A DNA stretch of 53,772 bases from Comamonadaceae bacterium G21597-S1 (GTDB lineage: Bacteria; Pseudomonadota; Gammaproteobacteria; Burkholderiales; Burkholderiaceae_C), in contig JAPWHR010000005.1 in the NCBI GenBank assembly GCA_027214345.1, forward strand, positions 1-53,772, read 5' to 3'. Both the position numbers and the translations under genes were made by a program. Below the pieces are notes generated by a model, which worked only from the letters and a program-made list of their open reading frames with translations, had not been told where the DNA came from and searched no databases. Shown here piece by piece: positions 25,692 through 34,076 of this stretch. How positions within the stretch are numbered: the first letter of the stretch is position 1; every line of letters begins with the position of its first letter.

Positions 25692-27358
25692 GCGACACCG
25701 TTGTAACGAATGGATTCAGGCCGGAGGCGGCCGCTCGAGACCCATTGCACGAGTTCGCGCTTGAGAATCTTGCCGCTGGCCGTCATTGGGAATTCGGTGA
25801 CCACCGCGAAAAACTCGGGCATGTCAAACCTGGAAAGGCCCTGGCCGGCAAGGTGCTGCAGGATCTCCTGCGGATTCGGAGCTTCAGCATGGCAGATGAG
25901 CGCCAGGCAGACCTTTTCGCCCAACCGCTCGTCGGCGACGCCGAACGCGGCCGCCTTCTTCACTGCCGGGTGGCGGTGGGCATACTCCTCGATGTGCGCC
26001 GGGTGGATGTTGTGGCCGCCCCGGATGATGAGGTCCTTTTTGCGTCCGACAATCTGCAAGTTGCCTTGCGGGTCGAACCGCCCGAGGTCTCCGCTCAGGA
26101 ACCAGCCGCTGCTGTTGAAGGAGTTCTCGGTCGCGGACTGGTTGTTGAAGTAGCCCAGCATCAGCACGCCACCCCGGCCTCCGATCTCCCCCACCTCTCC
26201 TGGGGCGGCCGCGAGATCGGGGTTTTCCGGATCCCACAAGCGCACTTCGTAGCCTTTGCAGGCCTTGCCGCAGGTGCTCGTGATGACGTCCACGGAGTCG
26301 GACGGCTTGGTGTACTGGTGCGAGCCGTTCTCGGTCATGCCGTAGACATTCTGCGGCGTCGCACCCAAGGACAGCAGCCGCCGGCCGATTTCCGTCGGGA
26401 TCGGCGCGCCGGCCATGTAGAACACTTTTACGGCGCCCAATTGCTGCAGTTGCCGCTTGTCGACTTCATGCAGGAGGTCAATGGCGTGCGTCGGCACGCC
26501 CATGACGTAGGTTGCGCCCGTCGTGACGATCCAGTCGAGGGCGGTGATCCCGGCGGACGGGTCGTGCATGGCGAGCTCGCAGCCCGCGACAAGCGCCTGC
26601 TCCAGCGCGACCGTCCCGATGTGGTGGCTCATGGGACTCAGGGTCAGCAGGACGGCCTTTTCGTCGTGCCCCCAGTCGGCGACCATGGCACGTCCGTTGG
26701 ACAGGAGCGTATTGTCGCTGTGCATCACGCCTTTGGGCGTGCCCGTCGTGCCGCTGGTGAACGCGAGATACACGATCTGGTCCGGGCGCGTGCTGACGGG
26801 CGGTGCCGCGACACTGGTATGCGTAACCATCGGCATGGGTTGGCTGCTGGCCGGCAGGTCGGCGTCAGCCATACGCAGCGAGGGCAGTGCATAGACACGC
26901 TTCATGTGGGCCAGGTCCGAAGCCCGCGCGAAGATGTCGGCGGTTTCTGCGTCCGACCCATAACCGGGCTGCGCGAAAAGGGCCCGGCATTCGATGCGCG
27001 TGAGCAACGCGGCGATCTCCGAAACCGTGTAGTTCTGGTGCAGGGACGGATTGCACACATAGCCGTTGCGCGAGCATGCAAGCAGGATCACCACGCTCTC
27101 GAGGCGGTTGGGCAGCCAGATCGAGACGCGGTCGCCCCGGCGCAGCCCGGCCTCGTGCAGGTCCGCGGCCAAGGCATCGACCCACCCTACCAGCGCGCTC
27201 CAGGTCAGGCGCCTGGACGGGTCTCGTACCGCATGGGCGTTACCACGTTCCGTGGCATGCCAACGCGCGAGCGAGTAAAGCGTGTCCGTCTGCCAGATGC
27301 CCGATAGATAGTTTTCCCGGGCTATCGATGGATCATGCAGCGTCAATAGGTGCGACAT
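25688..27358 (-). CDS. AMP-forming acyl-CoA ligase (AliA-like candidate)
   Basis: 556 aa ANL ligase. P-loop AFTSGTTGTPKG at about 199-210, the FLSGDLGRFDPQGNLQIVGRKK core motif and the A10 lysine K530 in TASGKILKREL are intact. Length and N-terminal style (RRGDRVSIWLPNRLESVVILLACSRNGYVCNP) resemble cyclohexanecarboxylate-CoA ligases. It would activate the free acid. It lies 26 bases after the BadI-like gene's stop and overlaps the hydratase start by four bases. Confidence 0.9.
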   Translation of the reverse strand: MSHLLTLHDPSIARENYLSGIWQTDTLYSLARWHATERGNAHAVRDPSRRLTWSALVGWVDALAADLHEAGLRRGDRVSIWLPNRLESVVILLACSRNGYVCNPSLHQNYTVSEIAALLTRIECRALFAQPGYGSDAETADIFARASDLAHMKRVYALPSLRMADADLPASSQPMPMVTHTSVAAPPVSTRPDQIVYLAFTSGTTGTPKGVMHSDNTLLSNGRAMVADWGHDEKAVLLTLSPMSHHIGTVALEQALVAGCELAMHDPSAGITALDWIVTTGATYVMGVPTHAIDLLHEVDKRQLQQLGAVKVFYMAGAPIPTEIGRRLLSLGATPQNVYGMTENGSHQYTKPSDSVDVITSTCGKACKGYEVRLWDPENPDLAAAPGEVGEIGGRGGVLMLGYFNNQSATENSFNSSGWFLSGDLGRFDPQGNLQIVGRKKDLIIRGGHNIHPAHIEEYAHRHPAVKKAAAFGVADERLGEKVCLALICHAEAPNPQEILQHLAGQGLSRFDMPEFFAVVTEFPMTASGKILKRELVQWVSSGRLRPESIRYNGVA

Positions 27359-27384
27359 GAAGGGATCTTTCCGCGCTTTTCTGG

Positions 27385-28164
27385 TTACTTGCCGAATTTC
27401 GAGCTGTCCGGTGCGCGGCGCTCGGCGAACGCTGCGGCCAGCTCGTGGTGCTCTTCGGTCTCGAGGTAGCCGCGCAGCAGCAGGTCATGGGAAACCCGTG
27501 ACAGCCCCGCCACGCCGCCATGGCGTGCCAGGAAGGCGCCTTTGATGGACGCCAGCGCGAACGAACCCCGGTCCGCGATCTCCAGCGCGATCTTGCTAGT
27601 GAAGTCCTTCAACTCGGCATCCGGCACGACATGGTTGACCAGGCCCCATTCCAGCGCCTCGCGGGCGGTCAGCTTGGGATTGCGGTACCACATCTCCTTC
27701 GCGCGCTTCTTGCCGATCAGGTCCTCCAGGTACCATGTGCCGTAGCCGGCATCGAAGCTGCCCATCATCGGGCCGACCTGGCGGAACACGGCGCTTTCCT
27801 TGGCGATGGTGATGTCGCACACCACCTGGAGCACGTTGCCTCCGCCCACCGCGAAGCCATTGACCATCGCGATCACGGGCTTTTGCAGCTTGTCGATCAC
27901 TTCATACATCTCCACCGTGGGGATCGTGCCCTCGTACATCAGGTTGTCCGGCAGGCCGTCCTTGCGTCCGCCGATGCAGAAGAACTTGTCACCTGCGCCG
28001 GTAATGACGATCACGCGGGTGCGCGTCTCACGCCGGATCTCGTTGATGCAGTCACGGATCTCCAGGCACATCTTCGGCGTGAACATGTTGCCATCGTGCG
28101 GGCGATTGAGGGTGATGGTGCCAATGGGGCCGTCTTCGCTGTAGATGATTTCTTCGAAAGCCAT
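27385..28164 (-). CDS. BadI/MenB-like crotonase (2-ketocycloalkyl-CoA ring hydrolase candidate)
   Basis: 259 aa, one residue off BadI length. It shows the BadI/MenB signature: GFAVGGGNVLQVVCDITIA, then RQVGPMMGSFDAGYGTWYL with D138, LIGKKRAKEMWY, and an ELAAAFAERRAPDSSKF terminus. BadI hydrolytically opens 2-ketocyclohexanecarboxyl-CoA to pimelyl-CoA; MenB does the reverse-type Dieckmann ring closure. GGGNVL and GSxDxGYG fit BadI better, and no menaquinone genes are nearby. AGAGGAAC precedes ATG 28164; a longer frame to 28233 is rejected. This is the diagnostic enzyme for alicyclic ring opening in the operon. Confidence 0.85.
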   Translation of the reverse strand: MAFEEIIYSEDGPIGTITLNRPHDGNMFTPKMCLEIRDCINEIRRETRTRVIVITGAGDKFFCIGGRKDGLPDNLMYEGTIPTVEMYEVIDKLQKPVIAMVNGFAVGGGNVLQVVCDITIAKESAVFRQVGPMMGSFDAGYGTWYLEDLIGKKRAKEMWYRNPKLTAREALEWGLVNHVVPDAELKDFTSKIALEIADRGSFALASIKGAFLARHGGVAGLSRVSHDLLLRGYLETEEHHELAAAFAERRAPDSSKFGK

Positions 28165-28175
28165 GATGTTCCTCT

Positions 28176-29471
28176 TCAGATGATGCGCTGCGCGCGCAGT
28201 TGTCCGAGCTCGGCCGCGTCGCACGCCAGCCATTCGCCCAGGATGTGATCGGTATGTTCGCCCAATGCCGGCGGCGGCGTGCCTGTGCCCTCCGTGTGGC
28301 CATCGAAGCGGATGCCCAGGCCCACCTGCGGCACCGTGCCGCCAACGCCATCGCAGCGGTAAAGGAAGCCCGACTCGTAGAGGGCCCGGTCGCGCGCGAG
28401 TTCGTCCACCCGCTGGATCGGCCCTGCCGGCACGCGTGCCCGAGACAGCAGATCCAGCCAGTGCGCGCGCGGCTTCGTCTTCAGAGTTGCGGCGATGCGC
28501 TCCACGATCTCGACGCGGCTCGCTCGGCGATCGGCATTGGTGGCATACGCTGCTTCGGCAGCCACGGCGGGTTGGCCGATGGCCTCCCAGAATCGCTTCC
28601 AGATGGCGTCGTTGCCCAGCCCAAGCGTCATGGGCTCGTCGCCCGTCTCGAATACCTGGTAAATCGCGATTACGCTGTCGCGCCCGCCGGAGCGTCGCAT
28701 GAGGTCCCCCGAACCGAGGTAGGGCATGAGCCTGGGTGACATGAAGCGCGACATGCTCTCGACCATCGACACGTCGATGTCGCAGCCCTTGCCGTCACGC
28801 TCGCGGCGCAGCAGGGCCGCCACGATGGCCATGGCGGCGTCGCTGCCGGCCAGCATGTCGGCCGCGGGCGTGCCCACCTTTTGTGGGGGCGTGTCGGCCT
28901 CGCCGGTCAGGTCCATCACGCCAGAATAGCCTTCGGCGATCAGGTCGTAGCACGGCAGGTCGGCACGGCCGCCCCGCAGGCCGAAGCCCGTGATCGACAG
29001 ATGGATCAGCCTCGGGTTGAACGCACGCAATGTCTGCGAGTCCAGTGCCAGTTTCTTCTGGGCGCGCGCGACCAGGTTCAGCAGGATCACATCGCATTGC
29101 GCAACGAGCTTGTACAGCAGCTCCCGGCCCGCCAGCGTGGCAATGTCGAGTGTGAGGCTTTGCTTTCCACGGTTCACGCTCATGAACCAAAGCGACTCGC
29201 CGTGCAGAAAGGGCGGACCCCAGGCGCGAGCGTCGTCGCCGGTACGGGGCTTCTCGACCTTGACCACGGTCGCTCCCATGTCGGCCAGCAGCTGGCCGGC
29301 ATACGGCCCGGCGATGGAGGTGGTGAGATCCAGGACTTTCACGCCGGCCAGCAGGTCGAGCGCGGGGGCGAACCTTTCAGGCAGGGCGTGCAAGGGCAGT
29401 TGTTCGGGCGCGGGCATTGCGAGCTGGTGTGCAAGCTGCGTGCCACCGTGTCCAGGCGATCCGGTATGCAC
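28176..29471 (-). CDS. CaiB/BaiF family CoA transferase
   Basis: 431 aa class III CoA transferase. N-terminal LLAGVKVLDLTTSIAGPYAGQLLADMGATVVKVE, then GFGLRGGRADLPCYDLIAEGYSGVM, and the catalytic-Asp region VGTPAADMLAGSDAA. It would move CoA from a product thioester to the incoming acid, an ATP-free alternative to the neighbouring ligase. The start is uncertain: GTG 29471 gives 18 extra residues, ATG 29417 is alternative, and neither has a clear ribosome site. First gene of the long minus-strand operon, divergent from the sigma-54 regulator gene. Confidence 0.85.
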   Translation of the reverse strand: MHTGSPGHGGTQLAHQLAMPAPEQLPLHALPERFAPALDLLAGVKVLDLTTSIAGPYAGQLLADMGATVVKVEKPRTGDDARAWGPPFLHGESLWFMSVNRGKQSLTLDIATLAGRELLYKLVAQCDVILLNLVARAQKKLALDSQTLRAFNPRLIHLSITGFGLRGGRADLPCYDLIAEGYSGVMDLTGEADTPPQKVGTPAADMLAGSDAAMAIVAALLRRERDGKGCDIDVSMVESMSRFMSPRLMPYLGSGDLMRRSGGRDSVIAIYQVFETGDEPMTLGLGNDAIWKRFWEAIGQPAVAAEAAYATNADRRASRVEIVERIAATLKTKPRAHWLDLLSRARVPAGPIQRVDELARDRALYESGFLYRCDGVGGTVPQVGLGIRFDGHTEGTGTPPPALGEHTDHILGEWLACDAAELGQLRAQRII

Positions 29472-29550
29472 TTATTAGTATTGATGCCGCCTGTTCGTGG
29501 GCGCGCCGCCGATCGGTCGCCCGACCAGTGTCCTTGTCGAAGACAGTAGT

Positions 29551-29566
29551 CTGCCGCGCGCGGCAG
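29551..29566. promoter_or_regulatory. perfect 16-bp palindrome at the regulator start
   Basis: CTGCCGCGCGCGGCAG is a perfect palindrome 4 bases before the regulator's ATG, where a ribosome site is expected and not otherwise seen. It could be an operator (for example autoregulation) or an mRNA hairpin limiting translation. A second short inverted repeat, GGTCG-CC-CGACC, lies about 30 bases upstream in the same divergent intergenic region. Confidence 0.45.
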
Positions 29567-29570
29567 TATC

Positions 29571-31307
29571 ATGGCTGCAATGAAGACACAAAAGCAGAGG
29601 CTTTTCGCCGGGATCAGTAACTCCCTTCGGGGCATTCTGGTGCTGGGCACCGACGGGAAGGCCTTGGTCGCCACCGGCATCGCCGAACAGCCCGAACTGG
29701 CGACCAAGCTGGTGAGCGGATGGCAAGTGGCGCGCGGCCGGCAGCGCCGCCTTTTCGCGCTCGAAGGCCCCGATGGGGCGACGATTGTTGTCGTTGCATT
29801 GCCCGCTGCCGATGCGACGGTTCTGGTCGCCATGGAAAGAGAGGGCCGCGATGCGCTGTTCGAATTCGTCGGCTCCGTCGATTTCGCGGCCGACATCCTC
29901 AGTCACTTTCTGACCAATCCGTTCGAGGCCCTTGGCGTTGTGGATTCGCAGGGAATCCTGCGTTACATGAGCCCCGTGCATGAGCGCTTCTTCGGTCTCA
30001 AGCCCGGTGGCGGAGTGGGTAGCCACGTCACCGAGGTGCTAGAGAACACGCGCCTGCACCACGTGGTTGAGACTGGGAAGGCCGAGATCGGCCTTTTGCA
30101 GGAGATGCGGGGCGTAACACGGGTGGTGACGCGCCACCCGATCCGCAATGCCGCAGGGGAGATGGTAGGGGCGATCGGACAGCTCATGTTCAAGGGCCCG
30201 GAGCAACTGCAGGCACTTTCAAGTGAGGTGCTCAAGCTCAAGTCCGAAGTCGCGTATTACCGCCGGGAGCTGAGCGACCTGCGCAACCGCAGTTACGGCC
30301 TGGACCAGATGGTCGGCGAGAGCCCGGCAATGCAGCGGCTGAAGCAGCAGATCGTGAAGGTCGCGCCGCTGGACGTCCCGGTGCTGCTGACCGGCGAGAG
30401 CGGCACGGGCAAGGAGCTGGCTGCGCACGCCATCCACAAGCTGAGCCAGCGTCGGGACGCGACGATGGTGATGGTGAATGCGGCCGCCCTTCCCATCACG
30501 CTGGTGGAAAGCGAACTCTTCGGCTATGAGGCTGGTTCATTCACTGGCGCGGAGCGCAAGGGCCGTAAGGGCAAGATCGAGCAAGCCCACGGCGGCTCGC
30601 TGTTCTTCGACGAAATCGGCGACATGCCGGCCGACGTGCAGGTCAAGTTGCTTCGCGTGCTGCAGGACGGGTCTTTCCAGCGCGTCGGCGGTACGGAAGA
30701 GCGGCACTCCGACTTCCGGCTGATCAGCGCGAGCAACCGCGACTTCGAGGCGATGATCGCGGACGGCTCATTCCGCCTCGACCTCTTCTACCGCATTGGC
30801 GGCGTGACCATACGCCTGCCGTCCCTGCGCGAACGCATCGAGGACATTCCGCTCCTGGCCAACCTGGCGCTGGACCAGTTCGCGCAGCGGCAACGCCAAC
30901 GGCCCAGAAAGCTGTCGCCGGCGGCAGTCGATTTTCTGATGGCCCAGCGCTGGCCCGGCAACGTACGTCAGCTCATGCATAAGGTGGAGCGTTCGGCGAT
31001 CTTCTGTGAATCGGACCTGATAGAGCCCACGGACTTCGGCATCATGGATTCGGAGCCGCTGGGACTACGGGAGCTGCCGGGCTCCGATCCGGTTCATGGC
31101 GCCAGGTCGCCTGCAGCCGAGGCCGGACCCGGCGAATCGCTGCGCGTGAGCAATGCCGTGGAACAAGTGGAGGAACAGATGATTCGCCAGGCCATGGCAC
31201 GCCACAGCGGCAACAAGAAACGTGTGGCGGCGGAGTTGGGAATCTCTCGCTCGTACCTGTACAAGCGCCTCGGACAGATGGGGTTGGGCACCGAAGGCGA
31301 AGGCTGA
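29571..31307 (+). CDS. sigma-54-dependent transcriptional activator (PAS-AAA+-HTH)
   Basis: 578 aa enhancer-binding protein. Residues about 1-100 form an unassigned sensory region, 115-205 a PAS-like domain (NPFEALGVVDSQGILRYMSP), 211-240 a likely coiled coil, and 245-480 the AAA+ ATPase. Walker A GESGTGKE (275-282), Walker B FFDEIGD (345-351) and the arginine region RVGG are present. The sigma-54-contacting loop is GSFTGA (322-327) rather than GAFTGA. A Fis-type HTH occupies the C-terminus (KKRVAAELGISRSYLYKRL). No receiver domain, so it probably senses a ligand, as XylR/AcoR types do. It is the natural activator for the -24/-12 promoters in this window. ATG 29580 is an alternative start. 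Confidence 0.93.
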   Translation: MAAMKTQKQRLFAGISNSLRGILVLGTDGKALVATGIAEQPELATKLVSGWQVARGRQRRLFALEGPDGATIVVVALPAADATVLVAMEREGRDALFEFVGSVDFAADILSHFLTNPFEALGVVDSQGILRYMSPVHERFFGLKPGGGVGSHVTEVLENTRLHHVVETGKAEIGLLQEMRGVTRVVTRHPIRNAAGEMVGAIGQLMFKGPEQLQALSSEVLKLKSEVAYYRRELSDLRNRSYGLDQMVGESPAMQRLKQQIVKVAPLDVPVLLTGESGTGKELAAHAIHKLSQRRDATMVMVNAAALPITLVESELFGYEAGSFTGAERKGRKGKIEQAHGGSLFFDEIGDMPADVQVKLLRVLQDGSFQRVGGTEERHSDFRLISASNRDFEAMIADGSFRLDLFYRIGGVTIRLPSLRERIEDIPLLANLALDQFAQRQRQRPRKLSPAAVDFLMAQRWPGNVRQLMHKVERSAIFCESDLIEPTDFGIMDSEPLGLRELPGSDPVHGARSPAAEAGPGESLRVSNAVEQVEEQMIRQAMARHSGNKKRVAAELGISRSYLYKRLGQMGLGTEGEG

Positions 31308-31317
31308 CCGTTCAGCC
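31302..31317. terminator. inverted repeat holding two convergent stop codons
   Basis: GGCTGA (31302-31307) and TCAGCC (31312-31317) form a 6-bp stem with a 4-base loop. Each arm contains the stop codon of one of the two convergent genes. Small and without T-runs, so only a weak bidirectional terminator candidate. Confidence 0.35.
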
Positions 31318-32448
31318 AGGTAACAGCGTAGCATTTCCTTCGCCCAGCAATGGCGCGGCACCTGTCGCGGCGCGCCGGAACTCAGGCGAGATTGGCAGTG
31401 GCAACGCAGGAATCTCGACACTGCCATCGGCGTTGGAGACCTTCCCCTCGAACACGCGGCGTGCCCGAAAATGCGGCGACTGCGCCGCATCTTCCAGCGA
31501 CTTGACTACCGTGACGCAGGCGTCCACGCCTTCAAACCGCTGCGCCCACGCATCGGCCGTGCTCGCGGCGATGATTCGCGCAACCGCATCCCGCGTCGCC
31601 CGCGGGTCGGTTGCATCGTCAAGCAGCTGGGGGGCATCGATCACCCGCAGGAAGTTCTCCCAGAACTTTTGCTCGATCGGTGCAGCGGCGAGGTATCTGC
31701 CATCCGAAGTGCGATACACCTGATAGCGCGCCTTGCCGCCGGTGACCAGATCACCGCCGGGCTGCGGCCATTGTCCCGATCCGAAGCCTTTGCCAAGACC
31801 CCAGTATGCGAACGTGAAGAGGTTGTCCGCCATGGCGATGTCGAGGAACCGGCCTTGGCCATCCTGGTCGCGAGCGCGTAGCGCGAGAAGAATGTTCATC
31901 ATCGCCGGGTAGGCGCCGCCTGCGATGTCCGCCAACAGCGCGTTTGGCAGTGCAGGGGAGCCGTCCGAGCCCGCTGTCAGCGCGAGCATGCCGGCCTCCG
32001 CCTGGTAGTTGAGATCGTGCGCGGCCACGTTGGCCAGCGGTCCGCCTTGTCCCCAGCCAGTGATCGCGCAATAGATGAGTCGCGGGTTCAGCGCGCGCAT
32101 CGCTTCCCATCCGAGTCCGAGCCGGTCCATGACGCCGGGGCGAAACTGCTCGATGAGCACATCGGCGCCGCGCACGAGTGCGACGGCTTCATCCCTGGCA
32201 GCCGGGTCCTTCAGGTCGAGCGCGACGGAGCGCTTGCCCTGGTTGAGCAGCGCGAAGTTCACGCCGTCCGGCCCGAATGTGGGCTTGTAGGATCGCATCT
32301 CGTCGCCGCGACCCAGACGCTCGATCTTGATGACCTCCGCGCCGGTCTGGGCGAGCAGGTGCCCGCACAATGGCCCGGGCAACAGCGTGCTGAAGTCGAT
32401 GACACGGACACCGGCAAGCGGAAGCGTATTGGTTGATGGAATTGTCAT
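31312..32448 (-). CDS. CaiB/BaiF family CoA transferase/racemase
   Basis: 378 aa. LAGVRVIDFSTLLPGPLCGHLLAQTGAEVIKIE at the N-terminus. Both H144 (AAHDLNYQA) and D174 (NALLADIAGG) are present, the pair seen in alpha-methylacyl-CoA racemases, although the protein is often annotated as CoA transferase. I chose ATG 32448 because family similarity begins there; the frame is open to 32694 but that part is unlike the family. The upstream gene encodes a P450 on the same strand, separated by 267 bases with a hairpin. Role: racemisation or CoA loading of a branched acid. Confidence 0.82.
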   Translation of the reverse strand: MTIPSTNTLPLAGVRVIDFSTLLPGPLCGHLLAQTGAEVIKIERLGRGDEMRSYKPTFGPDGVNFALLNQGKRSVALDLKDPAARDEAVALVRGADVLIEQFRPGVMDRLGLGWEAMRALNPRLIYCAITGWGQGGPLANVAAHDLNYQAEAGMLALTAGSDGSPALPNALLADIAGGAYPAMMNILLALRARDQDGQGRFLDIAMADNLFTFAYWGLGKGFGSGQWPQPGGDLVTGGKARYQVYRTSDGRYLAAAPIEQKFWENFLRVIDAPQLLDDATDPRATRDAVARIIAASTADAWAQRFEGVDACVTVVKSLEDAAQSPHFRARRVFEGKVSNADGSVEIPALPLPISPEFRRAATGAAPLLGEGNATLLPG

Positions 32449-32663
32449 GGCTGCCCAGCACGCAAGCTTCATGCCTGAATGCGGTCGGCAGCCCGGTCGA
32501 AGCCCGGGCGCTGTCTCCGTTCCGCGTGGGTGGATGCGTGTGCCCTCTGTGCCAATATGACATGCTGCACCTGGCTCCGACAAATCAGTGATCAACAAGG
32601 TGGTTATGTCCAAGATTGTTGACGACGACAATACGTGACCGGTGGATCCACACCCGATCAAAT

Positions 32664-32693
32664 TGGCGGCCACGCGTCTGTGCGCGGCCGCCA
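32664..32693 (-). terminator. hairpin downstream of the P450 gene
   Basis: TGGCGGCC (32664-32671) pairs with GGCCGCCA (32686-32693), an 8-bp GC-rich stem with a 14-base loop. On the minus strand it lies 22 bases after the P450 stop and is followed by AATTTG, a weak U-run. Possible terminator between the P450 and the CoA-transferase gene. Confidence 0.4.
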
Positions 32694-32715
32694 CCGACCT
32701 GACCGCAAGGCGGGA

Positions 32716-33969
32716 TCAGGCGTCGCTGCGCACCTGAAAGCGGATGGGCAAGCGCTTCGGACCGCTGATGAAAGCCGACTCCAGCCAAACCGGATCGCCA
32801 GCCAATTCGACCGATGCAATGCGAGACAGGAACTGCTTGAAGAATGTCCCGATCTCCAGTCGCGCCAGGTGCTGCCCAAGGCACACGTGTACCCCGTGTC
32901 CCATTGCAGTGTGCGGATTCGGTTGGCGGTCGACCCGGAAGACCATCGGATCCTCGAACACATCTTCGTCACGGCAGCCCGAAGGAAATGCGACCATCAC
33001 CGAGTCGCCTGCCTTGATTTGGCGACCCCGTAACTCGAGGTCCTTGGTGGCGGTTCGGAAGAAGTGCTTCACCGGGGCCACCCAGCGGATCATTTCTTCG
33101 GTTGCTGTTTTCAGGACTTCCGGGTTGTCGCGCAGCTTCTGCATCTCCTGGGGATGCTCGATCAGGGCAAGCAGGCCGCCGGAAATGGATGCTGCGGTCG
33201 TATCGTGACCGGCAGTTGCTACCGTAACGCAGTAGGAAAGCGCCTCGAAATCCCCGATCGGCTCATCCTTGATGCGTGCATTGGCGATCTTGCTCAGGAG
33301 GTCGTCTCGAGGCTGGCGCCGCCGGTCTTCCAGCAGTGGGCGAAAGTAGTCGAAGAATTGCTTGATGGTTTCCGTCTGCTCCTGGGCTCCGTGCTCGTTC
33401 TGGACGTCCTTGTCAGCCGGGGCGAAGAGCAGTTCCGTGAGATGCAGAAGCTTGCTTTCCTCCCCTGCGGGAACCCCCAGCAGCGTCATGATCACGCGCA
33501 GCGGATACCAGCGCGAGATTTCGCGCACGAAGTCGCATTCGGGTCCCCTGTCGATCAGGCGCTGAACGAACTCCACTGCGATGCCTTCGGTCTGCGCGGC
33601 CAGCCTCTCCACGTTGGGCCTCAGGAAGTCCTTCTGCAAGATGTTGCGGTACAGGCGGTGCTCCTCACCGTCCATGGCGTTCATCGATCGCATCAGTTCT
33701 TTGCCGCTTGCTCCCTTGCGAGCCGCGTGGATGCGCTCCTCCGCCTCGATGGTCTTCATGGAGATCCGCGACGCGCAGCTGAACGCGTCGGTACGTCGTT
33801 CAACCTCGACGATGTCCGCGTGCTTGGTGACCAGCCAGAAGGGACGGATGCCGTCGGGCTCGGTCCAGTGCACAGGATCTTCCCGGCGCAGCTGCGCCAT
33901 CAGTTCATAGTACTTCTGCGGAACGCGATACGTATTGGGGTCAGCGAAAATGTTGTCGAGTGATTTCAT
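32716..33969 (-). CDS. cytochrome P450, CYP108 (P450terp)-like
   Basis: 417 aa soluble bacterial P450. I-helix ATAGHDTT (251-258), ExxR at E292-R295, and the heme loop with C363 (GHGVHVCLGQHLARLE). The C-terminal half follows P450terp closely (WVAPVKHFFRTA, GCRDEDVFEDP, FISGPKRLPIRF), suggesting hydroxylation of a terpenoid or alicyclic compound. The invariant heme-loop Phe is Met356. No ferredoxin or reductase is in the window, so redox partners are elsewhere. It follows a Bug receptor gene by about 107 bases. No clear ribosome site precedes the ATG. Confidence 0.92.
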   Translation of the reverse strand: MKSLDNIFADPNTYRVPQKYYELMAQLRREDPVHWTEPDGIRPFWLVTKHADIVEVERRTDAFSCASRISMKTIEAEERIHAARKGASGKELMRSMNAMDGEEHRLYRNILQKDFLRPNVERLAAQTEGIAVEFVQRLIDRGPECDFVREISRWYPLRVIMTLLGVPAGEESKLLHLTELLFAPADKDVQNEHGAQEQTETIKQFFDYFRPLLEDRRRQPRDDLLSKIANARIKDEPIGDFEALSYCVTVATAGHDTTAASISGGLLALIEHPQEMQKLRDNPEVLKTATEEMIRWVAPVKHFFRTATKDLELRGRQIKAGDSVMVAFPSGCRDEDVFEDPMVFRVDRQPNPHTAMGHGVHVCLGQHLARLEIGTFFKQFLSRIASVELAGDPVWLESAFISGPKRLPIRFQVRSDA

Positions 33970-34076
33970 CGATATCTATATTGGTTGTACTTTGCAGGGC
34001 CAGTCAGCCATGCGCTCCAAGCGCGCATTGGCGCGGAAGCCCTGGCTTCAGACAGGTGCTGATCAAGAGGGATGCA

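Noticed and set aside
27385-28164. MenB (naphthoate synthase) identity for the BadI-like protein
   Set aside because: No menaquinone genes nearby, and GGGNVL with GSFDAGYG in an acyl-CoA ligase/hydratase/SDR operon favours ring hydrolysis; not fully excluded.
32461-32476. Minus-strand AGGCATGAAGCTTGCG resembling a sigma-54 promoter before the CoA transferase gene
   Set aside because: Spacing fits, but the predicted start would fall about 2 bases before the ATG at 32448, leaving no leader.
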